Below are positions 1 through 6,229 of a DNA stretch of 23,448 nt, piece by piece. Source of the DNA: Alphaproteobacteria bacterium (GTDB taxonomy: Bacteria > Pseudomonadota > Alphaproteobacteria > UBA7887); assembly GCA_028289725.1 (NCBI GenBank), contig JANQOH010000235.1, positions 1-23,448 of the forward strand, written 5' to 3'. Positions within the stretch are counted from its first letter, which is position 1. Every line of letters starts with the position of its first letter. The notes below the pieces were generated by a model, which searched no databases, was not told the origin of the DNA, and worked only from the letters and a program-made list of their open reading frames with translations. Both the position numbers and the translations under genes were made by a program.

Positions 1-1
1 C

Positions 2-91
2 GCGGCCGCCGCTTTGTCGACCACGGGCTATGGCGCGGTGACACCGATTCCTGATAGGACCGCGGTCGAATCTTTTTTGCGAGGGCGATAA
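2..91 (+). CDS. Possible 3' end of an upstream gene (partial)
   Basis: The frame starting at base 2 is open from the window edge to a TAA at 89-91 and encodes 29 residues ending in ESFLRGR. Third codon positions are fairly GC-rich, as in the neighbouring genes. The gene would end about 30 bp before the flavoprotein gene on the same strand, so the two could be co-transcribed. The fragment is too short for me to recognise a family, and other frames are also open for part of the stretch. Weak call. Confidence 0.28.
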   Translation, partial: AAAALSTTGYGAVTPIPDRTAVESFLRGR

Positions 92-122
92 TCGCTTTCG
101 CGCGCGACGAAGGTACCGGCCC

Positions 123-1265
123 ATGACGGCAGATTCATCCGCGCTCATTCAACGCGCGCGCGACATGGCGCCCGCGCTCCGGGCAAGCGCCGCGGCCGCC
201 GACCGCGACCGCGCAATTTCCGAAGAGTCCATGGCGTTGATTCACGACGCCGGTTTCCTGCGCATTCTTCAACCCAGGGAGAATGGCGGTTACGCCCTGC
301 CGCCCGACGTTCTCTGGCGCGTGACATGCGAAGTCGCCCAGGGCTGCGCCTCAACTGCATGGCTGGTCGGGTTGAGCGGCGCGAATGTCTGGCTGCTGAG
401 CCTACTCGATGCCTCAGCCCGCGCGGAAATCTTCGCGAATGGCGCATCGGTGCTCGTACCCGTGATGACCGGCAGCGCCGGCCGCGACGTCGTTGTGCAG
501 GAAGTTTCCGGCGGATATGAGATTTCCGGCCGCTGGGGCTATGCCTCCGGCATCGACCACGCGGATTGGGTGGCTGTCCTCGCCCCCCTCCCCAACGGCC
601 TGGCTTTGGCTGTGATCGAAGCCGACGCCTTTACCGTCGATCAGGATAGTTGGCATGTCCTTGGCATGCGCGGAACCGGCAGCAAGGACATTGCGTTGGC
701 AAAAACCGTCGTTCCGCATCACAGGACGCTTTCCTGGGACGCCATTCAAGCGGGCCGCGCACACGATGATCCGCTTTATCGTTTTCCCGCGAACCCGTTT
801 CTCACGATGTCCGTCGCCGCGCCGTTGATTGGCACTGCACGGTCCATTGTGGCGGCGTTGGCCGAGGCCATGGGGCGGCGCATCAATGCAAATCCGACAT
901 CAAAAGGCGTTGATGACCGAAGAGCGCCCGCGACGCTCGGCGGGTGCGCGGCCGAAGTCGCCATGGCGGAAACGGCACTCTACGACAATAGCGCAAGATT
1001 ATATGCAGCGGGGGTTCCCGAACTCGCTGAGCGCGCGCGCCTGCGCGCGAGCACGGTGGTCGCCGCTCGCACCGCACTGAACGCGGCCACGCGCGCCGCG
1101 ACCGCCGCCGGCGGGAACCTGTTGCGCCAAGGCAGCGCGTTGGAACGCGGCTTTCGCGACATCCACGCCATGGCGAGCCATTTTTTATTGCAGCCCGACA
1201 TCAGCACCGAAGCCTACGGTTGTTTACTGCTCGACTTACCGCCGCCGGAGAGTGCGCGCCTATAG
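123..1265 (+). CDS. Acyl-CoA dehydrogenase-fold flavin monooxygenase (HsaA/DszC-like, group D)
   Basis: A 380-residue protein with the acyl-CoA dehydrogenase fold. It has an N-terminal helical domain, a middle beta-domain with the motif ISGRWGYASGIDHADW near residues 134-148, and a C-terminal helical bundle ending in RDIHAMASHFLLQPD near residues 345-359. That last motif is typical of the 'type 2' C-terminal domain of reduced-flavin monooxygenases such as HsaA, HpaB-like oxygenases and DszC. Such enzymes usually hydroxylate a substrate with FMNH2 or FADH2 from a separate reductase; no reductase is visible here. The catalytic Glu of true acyl-CoA dehydrogenases is not evident. GAAGG lies upstream of the chosen ATG. 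The Rid-family gene follows 21 bp downstream, so they are probably one transcript. The substrate is unknown. Confidence 0.85.
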   Translation: MTADSSALIQRARDMAPALRASAAAADRDRAISEESMALIHDAGFLRILQPRENGGYALPPDVLWRVTCEVAQGCASTAWLVGLSGANVWLLSLLDASARAEIFANGASVLVPVMTGSAGRDVVVQEVSGGYEISGRWGYASGIDHADWVAVLAPLPNGLALAVIEADAFTVDQDSWHVLGMRGTGSKDIALAKTVVPHHRTLSWDAIQAGRAHDDPLYRFPANPFLTMSVAAPLIGTARSIVAALAEAMGRRINANPTSKGVDDRRAPATLGGCAAEVAMAETALYDNSARLYAAGVPELAERARLRASTVVAARTALNAATRAATAAGGNLLRQGSALERGFRDIHAMASHFLLQPDISTEAYGCLLLDLPPPESARL

Positions 1266-1286
1266 ACCGCGACGAAGGAGACCGCC

Positions 1287-1697
1287 ATGAGCGCCAAGAA
1301 AGTCATCACCCCGAACCAAGGCCCCTTTGCCGGCGACGGCGCAAAGGTTTTCGAGAAATTTGGCTACGCCGCCGCCGTTGCAGCCAACGGCATGCTGTAC
1401 GTTTCCGGTCAGATCGGCCTCAACCAAGACGGAACGATGCCGGACGACGACACGGCGCAATTCGTTAACGCGTTCGACCGCCTCGACGCCATCCTGCACA
1501 GTGGAGGCGCGAGCTTTTCCGACATTGTGGACCTAACCAGCTATCATGTCGGCATCCACGATCACTTCGCGGACTTCGTCGCGGTGAAGGCACGCTACGT
1601 TCCCGAGCCTTTCCCGGCCTGGACGGCGATTGGCGTCTCGGCCCTTGCGCGTCCCGGTTTGGTCATCGAGATCAAAGCCGTCGCTTTGTTGCCATGA
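1287..1697 (+). CDS. RidA/YjgF-family protein lacking the catalytic arginine
   Basis: A 136-residue protein of normal Rid-family length (trimeric chorismate-mutase-like fold). Landmarks are NGMLYVSGQIG at residues 34-44 and the C-terminal strand LVIEIKAVALLP. RidA removes reactive enamine/imine intermediates using an Arg in a PARS motif (Arg105 in E. coli RidA). Here the aligned stretch reads FPAWTAIGV, with Trp112 at the Arg position, so canonical imine deaminase activity is unlikely. The protein may belong to one of the Rid subfamilies without that Arg, often found beside catabolic enzymes. The RBS is clear: GAAGGAG with good spacing to the ATG. It follows the flavin monooxygenase by 21 bp and converges on the MaoC gene 27 bp away. 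Confidence 0.88.
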   Translation: MSAKKVITPNQGPFAGDGAKVFEKFGYAAAVAANGMLYVSGQIGLNQDGTMPDDDTAQFVNAFDRLDAILHSGGASFSDIVDLTSYHVGIHDHFADFVAVKARYVPEPFPAWTAIGVSALARPGLVIEIKAVALLP

Positions 1698-1724
1698 CAA
1701 TGACCGGATTTGCGGATTTCGTCG

Positions 1725-2189
1725 TTACTCGGCCGCTACAGACGGCAAGGGCTGGTCGTTCGCAACCCATTTAAGAATATGCTGACCAACGGCGACCGTC
1801 TCGCCGTCTTGGTTAGTCACGGTGATCTCTGAACGACTCCGTCTCCGGTCTTCATCGATCTCGTGTATGCGATAGGTGATTGTCACCGTATCGCCGAGAT
1901 AAACCGGCGCGATGAAGCGGATCCGGTCGTAGCCGAGCGACACCGCCGTCTCATTCATGTCCGCCCGGCTCGACTTATCGATCATCATGGTCGATGCGGT
2001 GGACATGAAGCCGATCATCAGGGCGCCATGCGCGATACGCCGGCCATAGGATGATTTTTTCATGAATTCTTCGTTGACGTGATTGCCCGCGAAATCGCCG
2101 GTAATCCCCGCGAACATATAAACATCCGACTCACCAACCGTTTTAGAGAACCTGACTTCATCGCCGGGCTTTACGTAAAAATCGGACAT
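1725..2189 (-). CDS. MaoC-family hydratase/dehydratase
   Basis: A 154-residue single hot-dog domain protein. The hydratase signature reads MFAGITGDFAGNHVNEEF near residues 25-42, with the Asp/His dyad at Asp32 and His37, followed by the RIAHGALMIG turn. MaoC proteins add water to, or remove it from, 2-enoyl-CoA thioesters with R stereochemistry, and a few act on mesaconyl- or methylmalyl-type CoA esters. Here the usual NPxH of the motif is AGNH, so substrate preference may differ from polyhydroxyalkanoate-type PhaJ. A strong AGGAG lies just before the ATG. It is the last gene of a three-gene minus-strand set with the CoA-transferase (49 bp upstream) and the 3-hydroxyisobutyrate-dehydrogenase-like gene, consistent with acyl-CoA metabolism. 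Confidence 0.9.
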   Translation of the reverse strand: MSDFYVKPGDEVRFSKTVGESDVYMFAGITGDFAGNHVNEEFMKKSSYGRRIAHGALMIGFMSTASTMMIDKSSRADMNETAVSLGYDRIRFIAPVYLGDTVTITYRIHEIDEDRRRSRSEITVTNQDGETVAVGQHILKWVANDQPLPSVAAE

Positions 2190-2238
2190 GAAACTTCTCC
2201 TACTTGGCCGGACCTAATTTTAATTGTCTTACCAACAG

Positions 2239-3435
2239 TCACGAACTCTTTGCATGAATTCCAATCACTTGAGCGGCCGACAAGGCGTTCATCTCGGCTT
2301 CGTCATAGCCAAGCTCCGCCAAAATGTCGGCCGTCTGCGCGCCGACCGGCTGCGGCGGCAAACGAATGCCGGGGCGCTCACCATCATAGACGGCCGGGTG
2401 CAGTAGCAGCGTGATCGGCGTACCCGCCGCGCTCTCGACTTCGACGAACGAGCCATTGTGCTTGACTTGTGGGTCATCAAGGACCGCGGCGTAATCGTTC
2501 ACCGGCGCGTACCAGAGTCTTTCTTTCTCTAGTTTTTCCTCAAGCGCCTCAGTGGTCAGATCCTTGACCGCATCTTGCACCAGGGCCGCGATCTCGCCAT
2601 TTCGCGAAAACATCTCGTCTTGGTTGAATTGGGCGAGCGCGGGTTCGTTCAAGGCCCGCGCCAAGGCTTCCATGGAACCGAGAGAGATCGCGACATAGCC
2701 GTCACGTACTTCATAGAAACCGTATGGGGCCGGAAAATACCAACCCGCGATGTTCTTCGGTGGCCGCTGCGTCACCGGTTCGCCATTCGCATAGCACACC
2801 AACGATTCCGTCTGCAAATCCAGCGCCGCCGACAGCAAATCGATGTCAACGCGGCAGCCTTCGCCGGTGCGCTCGCGTCGGAACAACGCCGCCAATATCG
2901 ACATTGCGAGTATCTGCGCGCCGTGGTGGTCAGCGGCCGAAACACCGACCGGCGTCGGCGGCTGATCCTCGGAACCGGTGATGTTCGCCAATCCGGACAG
3001 CGCTTGAATGACCAAGTCTTGGCCGGGACGGTCCTTGTAAGGGCCGTCGGCGCCATACCCAGACGCGGCGGCATACACGATATCCGGCTTGATCGCCTTC
3101 GCCGCCTCATAGCCGAACCCGAGCTTGTCCATGACGCCGGGGCGGAAGTTCTCCGAGATCACGTCCGCCGTCGCGATGAGTTTCTCGATGATCGCACGGC
3201 CTTCCGGCGCCTTGAGGTCGATCGCCAGACTACGCTTGTTGCGGTTGCCGCACAGCTGCAACATGGTTTCCCCATCAACGCGCCGGTTGGCCCCGCCCCA
3301 TTTGCGCTGGAACGCGCCATCGATCGGCTCGATGCCGATCACATCCGCGCCCAGGTCAGCCAACACCTGCGTGCCCACCGGGCCCAGCAAAAAATGGTTG
3401 AAACTCAGCACGCGAATGCCGTTCAGAATATCCAT
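2239..3435 (-). CDS. CaiB/BaiF family (class III) CoA-transferase
   Basis: A 398-residue protein with standard family length. It opens with GIRVLSFNHFLLGPVGTQ and carries the family landmarks ADLGADVIGIEP (residues 26-37), NRNKRSLAIDL (64-74) and ENFRPGV (95-101). The catalytic Asp is at position 140 in RPGQDLVIQALSG. Class III transferases move CoA between carboxylic acids through aspartyl-CoA anhydride and thioester intermediates, without ATP. The acid pair cannot be read from the sequence. It sits between the HIBADH-like gene (53 bp upstream) and the MaoC gene (49 bp downstream). A reasonable inference is activation of a hydroxy or branched acid before dehydration by MaoC, or as substrate for the mutase encoded further along the window. 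Confidence 0.92.
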   Translation of the reverse strand: MDILNGIRVLSFNHFLLGPVGTQVLADLGADVIGIEPIDGAFQRKWGGANRRVDGETMLQLCGNRNKRSLAIDLKAPEGRAIIEKLIATADVISENFRPGVMDKLGFGYEAAKAIKPDIVYAAASGYGADGPYKDRPGQDLVIQALSGLANITGSEDQPPTPVGVSAADHHGAQILAMSILAALFRRERTGEGCRVDIDLLSAALDLQTESLVCYANGEPVTQRPPKNIAGWYFPAPYGFYEVRDGYVAISLGSMEALARALNEPALAQFNQDEMFSRNGEIAALVQDAVKDLTTEALEEKLEKERLWYAPVNDYAAVLDDPQVKHNGSFVEVESAAGTPITLLLHPAVYDGERPGIRLPPQPVGAQTADILAELGYDEAEMNALSAAQVIGIHAKSS

Positions 3436-3488
3436 CGCCTTGACCTACCCAATTGGAACAAACACGGCATGGGCCGTGGCATAGAATG

Positions 3489-4376
3489 CTAAATCGGTTC
3501 GTCGCGATATAGTCGCGCGACCGCGCTTCCGTCTTCTTCCGCATGTCCGCGCTGCGCCATCAAACGGTGCAACTCTGTCGCCATGGCGGTCATCGGCATC
3601 GCCGTGCTCGTTTCCCGCGCAAGCGCCAAGACCGTATCCAAATCCTTCAGCATGGTCTTGATGTGCGACTCGATAAAAAAATCGCCTTTGGCCATTTTTG
3701 GAAAAAATTGTTGTAGGGGCAAGGAATCCGCGCGCCCGCCGGCCAGCGCCTCCGGAATTCTCCCCGCGTCGATACCGGCGCGGTTGGCCAAGCTCGCGGC
3801 TTCCGACAGGACGGCGACCACCGTACCGACCAAGACCTGATTGATCAGTTTCGTCGCTTGGCCGGCGCCATTCGGCCCCATCAAGGTGAAGCGCCTGGCG
3901 AGGTGGCCGACCACCGGTTCGACACGTTTGAAATCGGCTTCGTTGCCGCCGGCCATGACCGTCAACGCGCCGGTTTCGGAACCGACCACACCGCCGGACA
4001 CCGGTGCGTCGATCCATGCCATGCCGGTTTCTTCGCGCAATCGGGCACTGAATTCGCGCGCGGCGTCGGGCCGCATGGACGACATGTCGACCAGGATCTT
4101 GCCGGGCCCCGCCCCCGCCGCGATACCGTCCGGGCCGAACACGACGGTCTCGACCGCCGCGGTGTCCGACAGGCAGGTGAACAAGATCTCCGCTTCACGC
4201 GCGACGTGGGCGGCGGTTTCCGCCTTGTGCGCGCCGATCGCCAACAAGGGATCGAGCTTGGCCGGACTACGGCCCCAGATATGAACCGGGTAGCCCGCTT
4301 CCACCAGTCGCTTGGCCATGGGCGCACCCATGAGGCCGACTCCGATATAGCCGAGACTGGGTTTGTCGTCGGTCAT
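3489..4376 (-). CDS. 3-hydroxyisobutyrate dehydrogenase-family NAD(P)-dependent oxidoreductase
   Basis: A 295-residue beta-hydroxyacid dehydrogenase. The N-terminal Rossmann motif is YIGVGLMGAPMAKRL at residues 10-24. The substrate-binding DAPVSGGVVGSETGALT is at 123-139, and the catalytic Lys176 lies in GAGQATKLINQ. The family (3-hydroxyisobutyrate dehydrogenase, tartronate semialdehyde reductase, GLYR-type reductases) oxidises 3-hydroxy acids or reduces the matching semialdehydes. After the second strand, WGRSPAK places an Arg-Ser pair where NADPH-preferring members have a positive residue, so NADPH use is possible (inference). A GGGGGGA stretch precedes the ATG. It is the first gene of the minus-strand set with the CoA-transferase and MaoC genes and diverges from the alpha/beta-barrel gene across 133 bp, which should hold both promoters. 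Confidence 0.91.
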   Translation of the reverse strand: MTDDKPSLGYIGVGLMGAPMAKRLVEAGYPVHIWGRSPAKLDPLLAIGAHKAETAAHVAREAEILFTCLSDTAAVETVVFGPDGIAAGAGPGKILVDMSSMRPDAAREFSARLREETGMAWIDAPVSGGVVGSETGALTVMAGGNEADFKRVEPVVGHLARRFTLMGPNGAGQATKLINQVLVGTVVAVLSEAASLANRAGIDAGRIPEALAGGRADSLPLQQFFPKMAKGDFFIESHIKTMLKDLDTVLALARETSTAMPMTAMATELHRLMAQRGHAEEDGSAVARLYRDEPI

Positions 4377-4509
4377 CGATCCCCCCGTTCCTTGTGTTCG
4401 TTGTGGCCGATCCTATCACTGGGCATCGCCCCTGAGGACTCCGTGCACGCCGCCCGCGCAAACGGTATGGTCATGGCCCTTGATCCAAGCGGGACCGCAA
4501 AGAGCGACC

Positions 4510-5208
4510 ATGGCATCCACGACACCGACCGGCCTGATGGCTTTTTGGGCCGACATTAATCCGGACTACGAACGCCGATTTCTCGAGTGGCACAATTGCG
4601 AACACATGCCCGAACGTGTCTCGGTTCCAGGCTTTTGCGAAGGCCGGCGCTACCACGGCATCGGTGACGCGCCCGGTTACTTGATGATGTACTTCACCGA
4701 AACAGCGGACGTATTGGAAAGCGCGCCCTATGTCGCACGGCTCAATGATCCGACGCCTTGGACGCAAGAATCACTTACGCACTTCCGCAATGCCTCGCGC
4801 AACGTGTACGACTTGGTCGCCCTTGCCGGAAACGGCGGCTTAGTGGCGGCGCCTTACATCGTGTCTGTTCGCTTCGATATCGCCGCGGCGTCGCCGGAGG
4901 CGCAATTGCAAAAGATCGAGCGGCACCTGCTGCCGGCCTGGGCCGCGCTCGACGGCGTCGGCGCAACGCGCCTCTATCGCATCAACGCCGCCATTTCAGG
5001 CATTGAAACCGCGGAACGTAGCATTTATGGCGGCGGCCCCGGTGCGCAAGCGTGCCTCTTGCTTGTTGAGTGCGCGCTTTCGAGCACGCCGACAACACCG
5101 GACTGGCGGACCGTTTGGGACGACGTCACGCAAGGCGCCCAAACGGTAGCCCACGCCGTGGAAGAGCATTTCTGGATCGACTACGCCCTGGCCGCCCCTC
5201 AGTTCTAA
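4510..5208 (+). CDS. Two-repeat dimeric alpha/beta-barrel (ferredoxin-like) protein of unknown function
   Basis: A 232-residue protein when started at the ATG at 4510. The frame is open further upstream, but that extension does not look like part of the fold. Two related halves are visible. The first (about residues 8-95) has FLEWHNCEHMPERVSVPGF followed by a GRRYHG strand. The second (about 110-200) begins with a VSVRFDI strand and has a comparable helix-strand pattern. The WxxxEHxxERxxxPGF pattern is typical of EthD/antibiotic-monooxygenase-like dimeric barrels found near catabolic genes. No catalytic residue can be assigned. It is transcribed away from the HIBADH-like gene; the upstream RBS is weak (AAGAGCG). 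Confidence 0.72.
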   Translation: MASTTPTGLMAFWADINPDYERRFLEWHNCEHMPERVSVPGFCEGRRYHGIGDAPGYLMMYFTETADVLESAPYVARLNDPTPWTQESLTHFRNASRNVYDLVALAGNGGLVAAPYIVSVRFDIAAASPEAQLQKIERHLLPAWAALDGVGATRLYRINAAISGIETAERSIYGGGPGAQACLLLVECALSSTPTTPDWRTVWDDVTQGAQTVAHAVEEHFWIDYALAAPQF

Positions 5209-5333
5209 ATTCGACTGTGATTTCTTATGGTTAGACGCCCACACCCTTTATGCTATGGTGGCGCCTCACCAATGTGTCAGCCGTGCCCGTGCTCGCGGGC
5301 CTTAAGCGATTGACCGGAATGGGGGAATTTTCA

Positions 5334-6113
5334 ATGCACCGATTGCTACTGCCGGCGGTTGGCGCCATTGCCGTGGCCTGGGCCACGATCGCCAACGCTT
5401 CGGACACGGTTGATCCGCTCGGCTCGGAGCTGTGGCCGGACTTGAAAGAAGCGTATCTGGGCGATGCGCCGGTGGTCTATGACAAAGCGGTCAAATTGGT
5501 TATGCCGCTTCGGGTCGAGGACGCGGCCAACGTGCCGGTGATCGTCAGGCTGTCGGAAGATCTCGGCCAGGTCGCCGAAGTTACGGTGATCGCCGAGAAC
5601 AACCCGATCCAAGCGGCCGCGCAGATCTTCCCACACCGTCCGATGTACACGGTCGGCATGAACATTCGGCTCGAGCAATCGACGCCGGTGCGCGCCGCGG
5701 CGCTGGATGCGAACGGCGTTTGGCATGTCTCCAGCCTGGACGTCATCGTGACGGGCGCCGGCGGCTGCTCGGCGGGCGGTGGCTATATGGCTGAGAACGA
5801 ACTCGGCGAAATCGCCGTCAGGCAATTCAACCGCGCGGACGGCGCCAGCCGCCTGAAGGTCAAGATCAATCACCCGATGGATACTGGTCTCGCGCCAGGC
5901 GAAGACGGCGAGCTGGTGCCAGCCTATTACATCGAGAAGATGACCGTGGAGGACGAGTTTGGCCCGGTGGCGGATATCGTCACTTGGGCGGCGCTGTCCT
6001 CTGACCCGAGCTTTTTCTTCGACCTGCCTGATCGACGTCAAAGCGTGCGCGTTCAGGCGTCCGATACAAACGGCCTGGCATTCGAGGCGCTTGACCCGGC
6101 GCTATCGATGTAG
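5334..6113 (+). CDS. Exported SoxYZ-like carrier protein
   Basis: A 259-residue protein. I chose the ATG at 5334 because GGGGGAA precedes it at good spacing and the protein then opens with a compact signal peptide (MHRLLLPAVG to about Ala22, with AxA-like NA before SDTV). The frame is open further upstream. The mature part has a SoxY-like N-terminal half with a Gly-rich loop GAGGCSAGGG around Cys145, followed by a SoxZ-like immunoglobulin domain (about residues 165-255). In SoxY the substrate-bearing Cys is at the extreme C-terminus; here it is internal, as in fused SoxYZ-like carriers linked to quinoprotein dehydrogenases. No PQQ dehydrogenase or sox gene is visible in the window, so the partner is unknown. 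A weak promoter-like pair (TTAGAC, 17 bp, TATGGT at 5231-5259) lies upstream. Acts in the periplasm. Confidence 0.82.
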   Translation: MHRLLLPAVGAIAVAWATIANASDTVDPLGSELWPDLKEAYLGDAPVVYDKAVKLVMPLRVEDAANVPVIVRLSEDLGQVAEVTVIAENNPIQAAAQIFPHRPMYTVGMNIRLEQSTPVRAAALDANGVWHVSSLDVIVTGAGGCSAGGGYMAENELGEIAVRQFNRADGASRLKVKINHPMDTGLAPGEDGELVPAYYIEKMTVEDEFGPVADIVTWAALSSDPSFFFDLPDRRQSVRVQASDTNGLAFEALDPALSM

Positions 6114-6229
6114 CGCGGGACCGGCGGCGCCGGGACGATCCCGTCCACGTACCGCGGCGATATAGGTCTCATTGTGCGAACGGCGTGCTGACGCTGCGCC
6201 AAGGCTAACCGGGTCGAGGCTGATCCGAC

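Noticed and set aside
2575..3492. A 305-codon open frame on the plus strand antisense to the CoA-transferase gene
   Set aside because: The Arg-rich translation shows no family features, whereas the minus strand encodes a complete CaiB/BaiF protein with its catalytic Asp.
5231..5259. TTAGAC and TATGGT with 17-bp spacing as a promoter for the SoxYZ-like gene
   Set aside because: The match to a sigma-70 promoter is weak and such pairs occur by chance; it is mentioned with the gene but not called as a feature.
6133..6146. Small hairpin GGACG-ATCC-CGTCC after the SoxYZ-like gene as a terminator
   Set aside because: The stem is only 5 bp and no T-tract follows.
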